Positions 1 through 9,062 of a stretch of 64,000 bases of DNA are shown one piece after another. The notes beneath the pieces are model-generated. The model was not told the DNA's origin and made no database searches. It saw only the letters and a list, made by a program, of their open reading frames with translations. The translations under genes were made by a program, and so were the position numbers. Source of the stretch: Bradyrhizobium sp. SZCCT0231. GTDB lineage: Bacteria; Pseudomonadota; Alphaproteobacteria; Rhizobiales; Xanthobacteraceae. Every line of letters starts with the position of its first letter. Within the stretch, counting starts at the first letter, position 1. The stretch spans positions 1 through 64,000 of the forward strand of contig NZ_JAFCKP010000024.1 of NCBI RefSeq assembly GCF_018130245.1, in the 5' to 3' direction.

Positions 1-1
1 G

Positions 2-121
2 CGCTTGGGCGGCACCTGCGCGAGCCTCCCCGAAAACGTCGGTATCAATCCATGCCTGCGCTACCTTAACGCCTATGGGGAAGGCCGGGGGACCGTCTCG
101 ATCATCGGCCCTCTCACATGA
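2..121 (+). CDS. C-terminal end of an unidentified protein (5' end outside window)
   Basis: An open frame enters from the left edge and ends at TGA 119-121, giving 39 residues that end in SIIGPLT. The composition is protein-like, with two cysteines and a GEGRGTVSI stretch. I do not recognise the family. It converges on the minus-strand response regulator that ends at 175. The assignment as a real gene rests only on the open frame and plausible composition. Confidence 0.4.
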   Translation, partial: RLGGTCASLPENVGINPCLRYLNAYGEGRGTVSIIGPLT

Positions 122-174
122 CTTCCCACAGAACAAGGCTGCTCGGATCGCTTCCGTGCGCAAGCTGGACGGCG

Positions 175-825
175 TTAGTCATCGGGCGGCGCATGAGGGT
201 CAAGCGTGACACCCCTGCTCCGGAGTGCCTCGCCCATTTTCACAAGATCAGCCAGGGATCGCGCATTCATCTTCCGCATGATTTCGCGCCGATGCACCCG
301 TACCGTGACCTCGCGTATGCCGGCGGCGCCTGCGATCTGTTTGGTCTGCAGGCCAGAGATCGTCAGCGCCATCACCTGGCGTTCTCGGGATGTCAGCGCT
401 TCGAAGCGCTGCCTGATATCGGTCAGAGTGCGGTCGTTCGCTCGACGCTGCCGGTCCTTGTCGATGGCCGACAGCACCGCTTCCAGCAGATCCTGGTCGC
501 GATAGGGTTTGGTGAGAAACTCGACCGCGCCCGCCTTCATGGCCTGGACGGACATATGGACGTCGGCATAGCCCGTAACGAAGATGATCGGCGCCCGGAT
601 ACCGGCCGCGGTCATCTCGCGCTGAAAATCTAGTCCGCTCGAACCAGGCAGGCGGACGTCAAGAATGATGCAGCTCGGATTGTCCTTGCGCTTGGCCTGC
701 AGATATTCGCGCGGCGAGGCGTACAGCTCGACGCGAAGCGCCGCCGTCTCCAGCAATCCCTCGATGGATTCACGCACCGACACGTCGTCATCGATGACCG
801 CCACTATGGGGGATTCGTCGTTCAT
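175..825 (-). CDS. FixJ-family response regulator (receiver + LuxR-type HTH)
   Basis: This 216-residue protein has an N-terminal receiver domain with the acidic pocket IDDD (11-14), phospho-acceptor Asp56 in ILDVRLP, and the conserved KPYRD near 105. A LuxR-type helix-turn-helix follows from about residue 140 (LTSRERQVMAL). I chose the ATG at 825 because the protein starts there like other FixJ members (MNDESPIVAVIDDD). Its ATGA overlaps the stop of the upstream kinase. The frame stays open another 24 codons upstream, but those codons lie inside the kinase gene. It should act as the transcription-activating partner of that kinase. The stimulus and target genes are not visible. Confidence 0.9.
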   Translation of the reverse strand: MNDESPIVAVIDDDVSVRESIEGLLETAALRVELYASPREYLQAKRKDNPSCIILDVRLPGSSGLDFQREMTAAGIRAPIIFVTGYADVHMSVQAMKAGAVEFLTKPYRDQDLLEAVLSAIDKDRQRRANDRTLTDIRQRFEALTSRERQVMALTISGLQTKQIAGAAGIREVTVRVHRREIMRKMNARSLADLVKMGEALRSRGVTLDPHAPPDD

Positions 826-2267
826 AGGTCGGCGTGCGCCTTGTTCGGCAGGATGAACTGGAATAGCGCGCCGTGTGGTTCCGCGGGTGAAGCCCATAGC
901 CGTCCACCATGCGCTTCGATGATAGTGCGGCAGATCGTCAATCCCATTCCCATCCCCTTGGCCTTGGTCGTGAAGAAGGGACTGAAGATCTTGTCCACCG
1001 TCTCCCGGTCGAGACCAATACCGCTGTCTCGCACGAACACCACCCCCTCGCCATCGGCCCCTTCGCGCGAACCGACGACCAGCACCTTTGGTCGGCTGGT
1101 CACCTCCGACATGGCGTCCGCTCCATTGATGACAAGATTGAGGACAACCTGCTGAAGCTGGACGGAATCGCCGAGAAAGGCCGGCAGCGCCGGCGCAAGC
1201 TGGGTCTGCACCGCCACATCGCGCAGCCGCAGTTCGGTTTGCAGCAGATCGAGGACCCCGCCAATCAACTCGTTGAGATCGATGTCGGTGGCCTGCGGCG
1301 GCGTCTTCATCAACAGCCCCTGGATGCGCCGGATGACACCGCTCGCGCGCTCACCATCACGCAACACGCGTTCCGCCGTCGTGCGGGCCTTGTCCAGGTT
1401 CAGCGTCCTCTCATTGAGCCAGTGCAGCACGGTGTGCCCGTTGGTGACGACTCCGGTGAGCGGCTGATTGATCTCGTGTGCGATCGATGCCGCGAGCTGA
1501 CCCATGGTCGTGGCCCGCGTTACGCGGGCGAGGTCGGACTGGGCGCGCTGTAGTTCGTCAGCAGCGCGCCTGGCAGCGGTGATATCCATCACCGCGCCGA
1601 CGATACCCGCCTCGCCCGCCCACTCCCTGGCAATGCGGGTGACAATCCGGACATAGCGAGTTTCACCGTCGGGCATCGACAGCCGATGCTCAAGTGCAAA
1701 GCCTGTCTGCTCCCGGAAAGCCTTTTCGATGGTCTGCTCAAGCAGCCTTCGGTCGTCCGGGTGCGTGCGCGCAAGCATGGCAGCGAGAGTGGGCGCCGTT
1801 TGGCCCGGTTCATATCGATAGATGCGCCATGTCTCCCGCGACCAGTACTGTTCGCCCCGAGGGTCGCGCCAGCCGACGCTGCCCGTGCGGCCCAATTGCT
1901 GCGCTTCCGCGAGGAAGGCTTCGCTCCTTTGAAGCGCGTCCATTGCGGACTGGTTGCGCATCACCAGCAAGGTCGACATGGCAATGCCGACAACACCGAT
2001 GACGCGGTCGATCAGCGACCAATGCGACCAGGGATCGCCCGGCGAAAGCGAATGCGCGATCAGAGTCAATGCCTCGCAAGCCAGCCCGGCGACCAAGATG
2101 CCGGTCCGGCCGTAGATGACCGAGGCGACGAGCACGACAAACACGTAGAGGATGCTGACCGACACTTCGAGCGGCGTAATAACGTCGATGGCGAAAATGC
2201 CGGCCGCGAGAGCGATGATACCGATTGTGGGGAGGACGCGGTCATGTCTGGAAACGGGCTGGTTCAT
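822..2267 (-). CDS. PAS-containing membrane sensor histidine kinase (FixL/DctB-like)
   Basis: This 481-residue protein has two to four hydrophobic N-terminal segments (about 11-105), a PAS-like domain (about 120-232, including the PAC-like MDITAARRAADE), and a HisKA domain with phospho-acceptor His264 (SIAHEINQPL). A HATPase_c domain ends the protein, with N-box, DSGIGL and GMGMGL motifs. The HEINQPL H-box is typical of the FixL/DctB-like class that pairs with FixJ-type regulators. It is translationally coupled to the following response regulator by ATGA, so the two form one signalling operon. No haem-binding PAS histidine was identified, so oxygen sensing is not implied. Confidence 0.88.
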   Translation of the reverse strand: MNQPVSRHDRVLPTIGIIALAAGIFAIDVITPLEVSVSILYVFVVLVASVIYGRTGILVAGLACEALTLIAHSLSPGDPWSHWSLIDRVIGVVGIAMSTLLVMRNQSAMDALQRSEAFLAEAQQLGRTGSVGWRDPRGEQYWSRETWRIYRYEPGQTAPTLAAMLARTHPDDRRLLEQTIEKAFREQTGFALEHRLSMPDGETRYVRIVTRIAREWAGEAGIVGAVMDITAARRAADELQRAQSDLARVTRATTMGQLAASIAHEINQPLTGVVTNGHTVLHWLNERTLNLDKARTTAERVLRDGERASGVIRRIQGLLMKTPPQATDIDLNELIGGVLDLLQTELRLRDVAVQTQLAPALPAFLGDSVQLQQVVLNLVINGADAMSEVTSRPKVLVVGSREGADGEGVVFVRDSGIGLDRETVDKIFSPFFTTKAKGMGMGLTICRTIIEAHGGRLWASPAEPHGALFQFILPNKAHADL

Positions 2268-2516
2268 CGATCCGCGCTGACCATTTGAAGGCGATCGGAG
2301 CCAAGGTGGCGCTCTCCGATTTCAGGCGTTCCACGCCTGCCTCACACCGCCTACTTTACTAGCAAAAACCGTGAAATGCGGCAACGCACCTAAACGAAAC
2401 GATAGTATCCGCGACTCCTTGGTTAATTCGGGCAACGAATTTGGCATCTAGAGTGCCGCCTTCGCCAATGGTTACCCCTTCGGATTCCCGTCAATCTGGG
2501 ATGATAGGAGAGCATC
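2268..2516. promoter_or_regulatory. Divergent promoter region between sensor kinase and receiver protein
   Basis: This 249-bp stretch lies between two divergently oriented signalling genes and must hold both promoters. A perfect 6-bp inverted repeat (CAGGCG-N5-CGCCTG, 2323-2339) lies 56 bp upstream of the kinase start. The interval 2345-2420 is noticeably more AT-rich. No clear -35/-10 pair or known operator was recognised. Confidence 0.3.
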
Positions 2517-2894
2517 TTGAACGATGAACCCTTGATTGCAATCGTGGACGACGACGAATCGGTGCGGGTCGCCATGGGCGGCATGGTTGAATCGTTCGGA
2601 TACACCCCAGTCACGTTTGAATCGGCCGATGACTTTCTGAAATCCGGCAAGCTGCCCGATACTTCCTGCCTGATCCTGGATGTCCAGATGCCTGATATGA
2701 CCGGACTTGAACTGCACGGCAGACTGATTGCCTCCGGCCGCAGGATTCCGACCATTTTCGTGACGGCCTTTCCGGACAAGCGCGTTCGCGATAGAGCCCT
2801 GCGCGCCGGCGGAGTCTGTTTCCTGTCCAAGCCATTCGGACGAGACGATCTGCTCGGTTGTATCGAATCCGCCCTCGGCAAGCAGACCATGTAG
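2517..2894 (+). CDS. Single-domain FixJ-type response regulator (receiver only)
   Basis: This 125-residue protein is only a receiver domain. It has IVDDDES (9-15), acceptor Asp55 in ILDVQMPDMTG, the conserved Thr/Ala in FVTAFPD, and Lys in SKPFGRDD. There is no output domain, so it probably acts as a phosphate sink or by protein contact. The start is TTG at 2517, supported by AGGAG just upstream (about 2506-2510). The N-terminus MNDEPLIAIVDDDESVRVAM closely resembles the FixJ-type regulator at 175-825, which suggests a common pathway with the divergent kinase. The next gene starts 8 bp downstream. Confidence 0.88.
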   Translation: MNDEPLIAIVDDDESVRVAMGGMVESFGYTPVTFESADDFLKSGKLPDTSCLILDVQMPDMTGLELHGRLIASGRRIPTIFVTAFPDKRVRDRALRAGGVCFLSKPFGRDDLLGCIESALGKQTM

Positions 2895-2902
2895 GGCATG
2901 CC

Positions 2903-4495
2903 ATGACCGCGGACACCGTCATAACCCAGGAGGTTTCGGCGGTAGGCCCTCCCGATGCGTTGCCGCGGGCAACCCAGGCGAATGTGCCGGCACAAAGCAG
3001 CGCGGCAAAGGACTTCTTCGCTTTTGGTCCGTACCGGCTCTTTCCCCGTCAGCGGCTCCTGCTCAAGGACGGCAACGCGCTCCCAATCGGCAACCGCTCT
3101 CTCGAAATCCTGATCCTGCTGGCGGAACGACAGGGTGAGGTCGTCGGCAAGAACGAGCTCATTGCCCGCGTCTGGCCTGGCATCAACATCGACGAAGGCG
3201 GATTAAGGGTGCAGGTCGCCGGGCTGCGCAAGGCGCTGGGCGACGGACTTGACGGTGCGTGCTACATCAAGACGGTAGCCGGCCGGGGTTATTGCCTTGT
3301 CGCGACCACCGGCCACCTCGAATCTACTGGCGCGCTCGCGCGGGGCAAGGAGCGGGGTCAGGCACAACGGCTTCCGCTGCCGCTGGCTCGAATGGTCGGC
3401 CGCGACAACGACGTGCGCATGGTCTCGGACCTGCTGAGAACGACGCGATTCGTCACCGTTCACGGACCGGGAGGTGTCGGAAAGACAACAGCCGCCATTG
3501 CTGTCGCTCACGACCAGCTTGCATCCTTCCAGGGCGACATTCATTTTCTCGATCTTGCAAAGATCACCGAGCCGCATCTTCTGCCGGTCGCGTTGGCATC
3601 TTCTTTCGGACTAACCGCCCCGTCGAGCGATCCGAATGCAGCCATGCTCGAATTTGTACGCGATCGACGCATGCTGCTGATCTTCGATAGCTGTGAACAC
3701 TTGATCGATGCTGCCGCGGCGCTAATTGAGAAGATTCTACGAGAAGCCCCCGAGATACGTGTCCTTGCGACCAGCAGGGAGACACTCCGGGCCGACGGCG
3801 AGCACGTGTACAGGCTTTCGGGTCTTGAGTGTCCATCGGTCGAAGATGAACAATCGGCCGAGCGGCTTTTTTCCCATCCGGCACTCAGCCTGTTCATCGA
3901 CAAGGTCGCAGCGAGCGGACACCAGTTTGAGTTGACGGAATCCAACGCACAGATCGTTGCGAAGATTTGCCGCAGACTGGACGGAGTGGCACTTGCCATC
4001 AACCTGGCGGCAATGCGCGTGCCGGCGTTTGGCCTCTCGCAGATCGTCGGCTCTCTTGAGACGAATACCTGGCTGTTCTGGCAAGGTCACCGAACGGCGT
4101 TGCCGCGTCACCAGACGATGGCTGCATCGATCGACTGGAGCTACAGCCTGCTTGAGGAAGACGAGAAGGCAGTGCTGCACCATCTGTCCGCTTACGGGGA
4201 GCCCTTTACGCTCGATGCAGCCTGCGAGGCTGCTCGTCAGGTCTTGCCGACTCCCTTCGATGATCTGCTTGTCATCGACAAGTTGATCACGAAGTCATTG
4301 ATCTCGTTCGAAGCCGGCGAGGGTCTCGCGCGATATCGATTGCTCAACTCGATCCGAAGCTATGCGCTTGAAAGACGCGACACAGCCGTGAGCTTGAAGG
4401 AACCGCGCCGAACATTCGCGGCGTGCGGACACGGTTGCTCGGTCGATTCCTCGACGACAGCCCTGTCGGAACCGACACCACCATCGCGCTCGTAG
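2903..4495 (+). CDS. Winged-helix regulator fused to NB-ARC-like ATPase, C-terminally truncated
   Basis: From ATG 2903 this gives 530 residues. An OmpR-type winged helix (about 37-133, ending YIKTVAGRGYCLV) is followed by an AAA/NB-ARC-like ATPase with P-loop GPGGVGKT (188-195), a LLIFDSCEHL Walker-B-like segment and ATSRETLRADGEH. Family members of this type (predicted ATPases, COG3903-like) normally run to about 900 residues with helical/TPR repeats. Here the similarity stops after RYRLLNSIRSYALER, and the last 40 or so residues look like random sequence. The gene is therefore probably truncated or frameshifted. An alternative start 15 codons earlier is possible. A role in sensing and transcription is inferred from the domains only. 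Confidence 0.7.
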   Translation: MTADTVITQEVSAVGPPDALPRATQANVPAQSSAAKDFFAFGPYRLFPRQRLLLKDGNALPIGNRSLEILILLAERQGEVVGKNELIARVWPGINIDEGGLRVQVAGLRKALGDGLDGACYIKTVAGRGYCLVATTGHLESTGALARGKERGQAQRLPLPLARMVGRDNDVRMVSDLLRTTRFVTVHGPGGVGKTTAAIAVAHDQLASFQGDIHFLDLAKITEPHLLPVALASSFGLTAPSSDPNAAMLEFVRDRRMLLIFDSCEHLIDAAAALIEKILREAPEIRVLATSRETLRADGEHVYRLSGLECPSVEDEQSAERLFSHPALSLFIDKVAASGHQFELTESNAQIVAKICRRLDGVALAINLAAMRVPAFGLSQIVGSLETNTWLFWQGHRTALPRHQTMAASIDWSYSLLEEDEKAVLHHLSAYGEPFTLDAACEAARQVLPTPFDDLLVIDKLITKSLISFEAGEGLARYRLLNSIRSYALERRDTAVSLKEPRRTFAACGHGCSVDSSTTALSEPTPPSRS

Positions 4496-4523
4496 GATGG
4501 GTAAAGCGAAGCCGTTCGGAAGG

Positions 4524-4549
4524 CGCCCTGAAAGCCGCTTTCCAGGGCG
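4524..4549. terminator. Hairpin between convergent genes, possible terminator
   Basis: CGCCCTG (4524-4530) pairs with CAGGCG-type sequence CAGGGCG (4543-4549). The stem extends inward through AAAG/CTTT with one bulged C. It lies between the truncated regulator and the RND pump gene, which converge. There is no good U-run on either side, so termination is only plausible. Confidence 0.35.
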
Positions 4550-4615
4550 GGCTGCTTTCCGGCAATGGCAGCGCGGCCGGACGCCCCTCGCGAAGCCAGG
4601 AAGCACGTCGCGACG

Positions 4616-7600
4616 TCACGATGCGCCGCTTCGAACGATTTCACCGGCTTGCCCATAGCCTCTCCAAAGGACTTTTCCTATCCAGCGCTGCAGGTCATCC
4701 ATCACCGTGTAGAAGGCAGGCACGTACATCAAGCTGAGGACCGTCGAGCTGAATAGTCCCCCGATAACTGCGATCGCCATGGGCGCCCTCCGCTCGGCAT
4801 CCGCTCCCATGCCCAAGGCGATCGGCAACATGCCGGCACTCATCGCCAGGGTCGTCATGACAATGGGTCGCGCTCGCTTCCGAGCGGCATCCAGCAATGC
4901 CTGCGTGCGATCAAGGCCGCCATCGCGCCTGGCGACGATCGCGTACTCGACGAGAAGAATCGAGTTCTTCGCCGCAATTCCCATGAGCATGAGCATACCG
5001 ATCATTACGGGCAAGGAGATCGGCGTCCTTGTCATCAGCAGCGATCCGAGAGCTCCCCCGATCGACAGGGGGAGCGCCGTCAGAATGGTCACAGGTTGGA
5101 CGAAACCGTTGAAGAGCAGGGCGAGAACGACAAAGAGCAAGACGATGGCCGATCCGACCGCGAGCTTGAACCCATCGAACAGCTCCTGCATGCGTTCGGA
5201 GTCGCCCGCAGGCTTGTAGAGCACTCCTGTTGGCAACCGCTTCATCGAAGGCATTTGAGCGACCAAATCTTCCGCCTCGCCTACCGTCAGACCACCTAGC
5301 TCCGCTTCGATCGTCTCGCTTCTGGTGCGATCGGTCCGCTCAATCTGAAGCGGACCCGAGCCGAAGCTGATATCGGCAACAGACGACAAAGGCACCGGCT
5401 TCTCGAAGGTCGGCACCTGCAGCATCGACAGACTTGCCATGTCGGAGCGAGCAACGTCGTTCAGTAGAATACGAACGGGAATCTGTCGCGTTCCCAGGCT
5501 GAACTTCGACAGGTTCTGGTCGATATCGCCTACGGTGGCGATATTGACGGTCTTGGCCATCGCGCTCGTCGAAACCCCGAGCAGAGCGGCCTTGTCCGCC
5601 TTCGGAGTTATCTGTAGCTCAGGCCTCGCGAAGCTGCTCATCACTCTCGCGCGGTGGAATCCCGGAGTGGTGCGCATGTCGTGCGCCAACAGGCGTGCCG
5701 CATCGGCAAGTGCAGCGGGATCATCGCTCAACAAGGATACCTGGATTTTCGCACTGGACGACCCGTCCTCTCCGAGACGGATACGGACGCCCGGAATGAC
5801 CGAAAGCTGACGGCCAATCGAGGACTCGAACGCCTGCTGTGAGAGGTTTCGCTCAGCCCTCGGAACGAGATTGATCGTGACGGTCGATCTTCTGACCTCC
5901 CCTACCGAGCTAGAAAGATCTCCCGGGCCGGAAAACGTCGAGGTCTCGGTGCCGACCGCGGCATAGACGGAAGCGACTTCAGGTCTCGCCCTCAGCAAGA
6001 ATGTCACCTTTTGCGTGGCGGCGTCCGTCTCCTGCAACGTCGCACCCGGTGCCAACTCCACACTGAGGATTGTGCGCGCGCGATCGGCCGCCGGCATGAA
6101 GTCGGTGGGAAGGGACGGAATGAGTGACAAGGACGCGGCGAAGAATACGATACCGGCAATGACGGTGATCCATCGATAGCGAAGCGTCCATTTCAACATC
6201 CAAGCATAGTGCCGCACCCACGCCGGCTCGCGATGCTCCCTGCCGCTCGTCTTCAGGAGAAAAGCCGCCATCAATGGCGTAAGCAGGCGCGCGACCACAA
6301 GGGAGAAGAAGACAGCGCTGCAAACGGCGATCGAGAAGGCCTTGAAGAATTGGCCCGGAATGCCCGGCATCAGCCCAACCGGGACGAAGACCACGATGAT
6401 GGCGAACGTCGTCGCAACCACGGCCATGCCGATCTCGTCCGCTGCATCGATGGCGGCCTCGTAAACGCTCTTTCCGGATTGCCGAATGTGCCGAACGATG
6501 TTCTCGATCTCAACGATGGCATCGTCGACAAGAATGCCGACGACCAGAGCAATCGCCAGAAGAGTGATATTGTTGAGCGATTGGTTCAGCGCATACATGA
6601 CCGCGAAGGTCGGCATCAAAGACAACGGCAGTGCGGCGCTGGAGATCAAAGTCGCTCGAACATCCCGCAGGAAGATCCAGACGACCAGAACAGCGAGCAA
6701 CGCGCCCAGCAGGAGCGCTTCGATGGCCGCGTCGTAGCCCTCGATGACGGCGTCGGTCGAGGATGTTACTTCCAGGATCCGTACACCATTGTGGGCCGCG
6801 GCGAAATCAGCCAGCCGCTTCCGAACGTCCCGGGTCACGGCGAACTCTCCGGTCCCGACCGCCCGGTAGACGCTGAAGCCGACGACTTCTCGACCATTGA
6901 ACCGGGACCTCTGTCGCGGATCGGCCCATGAGCGCTCGACGGTTGCGATTTCGGACAACTTGACGCTGCGACCGTCGCCGAACGCCAGACGCATCTCCTT
7001 GAGGGCCGCGAGGTCCGGGACACTGCCAACCGTGCGAATGGCTTGTTCGGCTCCTCCCAGCGTCGCGCGGCCGCCGGGCTGGGTCATGTTGCGGTTTCTT
7101 ACCAGATCTGAAACTTCCGCGGCGGTCAGTCCCAGAGCCAGCAATCGGTCGGGATCGAGCTTGACGGTGATTTCCGCATCGACACCGCCGGATCTGAGGA
7201 TCTTGGAGACGCCGGGGACTGCAAGCGCGGCTTTGGCGATGTCGTTGTCTATGAACCAGCTCAACGCATCCGGAGCCATCATCGGAGCGTCGACGATAAA
7301 CGTCAGGATCGCCTGTCCCGTCGCTTCGACGCGCCGGACCATGGGATCGAGGGCTCCTTGCGGAAGCTTCGAGCGGATCGATACGACGGCGTCCCGGACG
7401 TCGTTCGTCGCCCGATCGATATCGGTGCCGATCGCGAACTCGACCATGGTCATGGACAGTCCCTCGTTCACGATCGAACGAGTGCGATTCACTGTGCCAA
7501 GTCCTGCGACGCCGTCCTCGACGAAACGGGTGATTTGCGTCTCGATTTCAGTCGGCGCCGCTCCTGGCCAGGCAACGCTGACCGTCACGGTCGGAATATC

Positions 7601-7723
7601 CATGTCGGGCATATTGTTGAGGCGCAGCTTCGAGAATCCGACCGTACCCGCCAGGGTGAGCAGCACGAACAGGATGATGGTCGCTACAGGATTGCGGATC
7701 GCCCAACCGGAGATTCCATTCAT
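4616..7723 (-). CDS. RND (HAE1-type) inner-membrane efflux transporter
   Basis: This 1035-residue protein has the full RND layout. TM1 lies near residue 15. The first periplasmic loop has WPGAAPTEIETQIT. A central TM block carries the adjacent aspartates in GILVDDAIVEIENI that match the proton-relay Asp pair of AcrB. A second periplasmic loop and a C-terminal TM block (GIAAKNSILLVEYA) follow. It should export drugs or other hydrophobic compounds by proton antiport, together with the adaptor encoded upstream. No outer-membrane factor gene is adjacent, so the pump probably shares one encoded elsewhere. The 4-nt overlap with the adaptor shows translational coupling. The divergent two-component system likely controls it. 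Confidence 0.92.
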   Translation of the reverse strand: MNGISGWAIRNPVATIILFVLLTLAGTVGFSKLRLNNMPDMDIPTVTVSVAWPGAAPTEIETQITRFVEDGVAGLGTVNRTRSIVNEGLSMTMVEFAIGTDIDRATNDVRDAVVSIRSKLPQGALDPMVRRVEATGQAILTFIVDAPMMAPDALSWFIDNDIAKAALAVPGVSKILRSGGVDAEITVKLDPDRLLALGLTAAEVSDLVRNRNMTQPGGRATLGGAEQAIRTVGSVPDLAALKEMRLAFGDGRSVKLSEIATVERSWADPRQRSRFNGREVVGFSVYRAVGTGEFAVTRDVRKRLADFAAAHNGVRILEVTSSTDAVIEGYDAAIEALLLGALLAVLVVWIFLRDVRATLISSAALPLSLMPTFAVMYALNQSLNNITLLAIALVVGILVDDAIVEIENIVRHIRQSGKSVYEAAIDAADEIGMAVVATTFAIIVVFVPVGLMPGIPGQFFKAFSIAVCSAVFFSLVVARLLTPLMAAFLLKTSGREHREPAWVRHYAWMLKWTLRYRWITVIAGIVFFAASLSLIPSLPTDFMPAADRARTILSVELAPGATLQETDAATQKVTFLLRARPEVASVYAAVGTETSTFSGPGDLSSSVGEVRRSTVTINLVPRAERNLSQQAFESSIGRQLSVIPGVRIRLGEDGSSSAKIQVSLLSDDPAALADAARLLAHDMRTTPGFHRARVMSSFARPELQITPKADKAALLGVSTSAMAKTVNIATVGDIDQNLSKFSLGTRQIPVRILLNDVARSDMASLSMLQVPTFEKPVPLSSVADISFGSGPLQIERTDRTRSETIEAELGGLTVGEAEDLVAQMPSMKRLPTGVLYKPAGDSERMQELFDGFKLAVGSAIVLLFVVLALLFNGFVQPVTILTALPLSIGGALGSLLMTRTPISLPVMIGMLMLMGIAAKNSILLVEYAIVARRDGGLDRTQALLDAARKRARPIVMTTLAMSAGMLPIALGMGADAERRAPMAIAVIGGLFSSTVLSLMYVPAFYTVMDDLQRWIGKVLWRGYGQAGEIVRSGAS

Positions 7724-8808
7724 CGGAACGCCCCGCCTTTGACCAATGCAGTCTTTATGTTTACGAAATCGCCGTCGCTCAAAAGACCGGCGCCTTGGGT
7801 CACAATGCGATCTCCAGCCTCCAGCCCGCGAAGGACTTCTATGCCATCCGATTCTTTGGCGCCGATCCCGATCTCGACCAATGACACCAGATTGTCGCGA
7901 CCAATTTTGAAGACGTGAGCCTTCGCCTCGCGCCAGACCAGCGCCTTCAGAGGAACGGTCAAGGCAAGTTTGCTTTCCACCGAAATCTCGACGCGCGCGA
8001 ACATCCCCGGCTTGAGATTCGTATCCTTGGGCAGCACGACATGAACCGTACCCAAGCGCGTCTTCGGGTCTACCAGCGGCGAAACGATGCGGACCGAGCC
8101 CTGCTCGGACTGTCCGCTGGGGCCAAGTACTGTCACGTGCTGTCCGGCAGCGGCGGCGAGCAGGTCGGTTTCGACTACGCGGGCATCGACCTCTATGCGA
8201 TTGTCCTGGATCAAGCGGAACATCTCGACGCCGACCTGGACCACCTGCCCGATCGCGACGGACCTCGAGGCAATCGTTCCCGCAGCGGGCGCGACGATGA
8301 CCGTCTGACGTTGCCGCGCTTCGGCCTCGTTGAGTTGAGCACGAGCCGCGTCCAGCTTGGCTTCGGCCGTCTTGACGAGAGTATCCCGCTGCTCGATCGC
8401 TTGCGCGCTTATGACGCCCGAGGAAACCGAATGCGCTCGCGCAGCGTCCGATCTGGCAATGGCAAGGCTTGCCTCCAGTTCGTCGACCACGGCCTTCTGC
8501 CTGGATAGCGTCGCAGCCGTCAGATCATGGCTGAGGCGCGCCAATACCTGACCTTTCGCAACAACGTCGCCTTCGTCGACGGCGATCTCGATCACCGCCA
8601 GACCACCCGCTTCGGAGCTCACCGGAATTTCGCGCCACGCGACGACGTTGCCTGTCGCGGTGATGGTCCTCGTAACCTCCGACTTCTCGACCGCGGCCGC
8701 CACCACAGTCATCACAGATGAGAGAGTTTCCGCCCGAACGATCGAATGGAAGATCAGAGAGATCGCGATGATCGCGATCGATCCCAGGCTGCGATAGATT
8801 CTTGTCAT
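7720..8808 (-). CDS. RND periplasmic adaptor (membrane fusion protein)
   Basis: From ATG 8808 this is 362 residues. A signal peptide or anchor (SLGSIAIIAISLIFHSIVRA) is followed by a lipoyl-like half (EIAVDEGDVVAKGQVLARL). Next come an alpha-helical hairpin with coiled-coil character, the second lipoyl half (VIVAPAAGTIASRSVAIGQ), a beta-barrel and a membrane-proximal domain. The open frame extends 114 codons further upstream, but that stretch has no family features and overlaps the divergent regulator. It bridges the inner-membrane pump and an outer-membrane channel, and is the first gene of the pump operon. Confidence 0.9.
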   Translation of the reverse strand: MTRIYRSLGSIAIIAISLIFHSIVRAETLSSVMTVVAAAVEKSEVTRTITATGNVVAWREIPVSSEAGGLAVIEIAVDEGDVVAKGQVLARLSHDLTAATLSRQKAVVDELEASLAIARSDAARAHSVSSGVISAQAIEQRDTLVKTAEAKLDAARAQLNEAEARQRQTVIVAPAAGTIASRSVAIGQVVQVGVEMFRLIQDNRIEVDARVVETDLLAAAAGQHVTVLGPSGQSEQGSVRIVSPLVDPKTRLGTVHVVLPKDTNLKPGMFARVEISVESKLALTVPLKALVWREAKAHVFKIGRDNLVSLVEIGIGAKESDGIEVLRGLEAGDRIVTQGAGLLSDGDFVNIKTALVKGGAFR

Positions 8809-8916
8809 GCCAGCACTTTCCTCCACGCCTGTCGACCTCCGAATGCCTCGCCAGCCGCTTTGGTCGGACGGCTGGCGACTATCCGGGTAGGACGCGAGGT
8901 TTGCTCGCGTAGAACA

Positions 8917-8998
8917 ATTTGTGTCAGATCGTCTCGACAGGCGCCGATTTGTGTCGAAATGTTGCTGGATTGGCGCCCTACCGCCTTTCGTTACGAAT
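8917..8998 (+). promoter_or_regulatory. Putative response-regulator sites, ATTTGTGTC direct repeats plus CTTTCGTTAC box
   Basis: In the divergent pump/regulator region ATTTGTGTC occurs at 8917-8925 and 8947-8955, 30 bp apart (about three helical turns). CTTTCGTTACGAAT follows at 8985-8998. The second repeat and this box recur with almost the same spacing upstream of the paralogous regulator at 14122. This fits binding sites or a promoter used by OmpR-type regulators; the function is inferred. Confidence 0.45.
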
Positions 8999-9062
8999 TC
9001 CGGCTTTTTTCGACCCGGCTTGGCGGTAATGTCAGGCTCCCGAGCCACCATGAACGGCGTCC

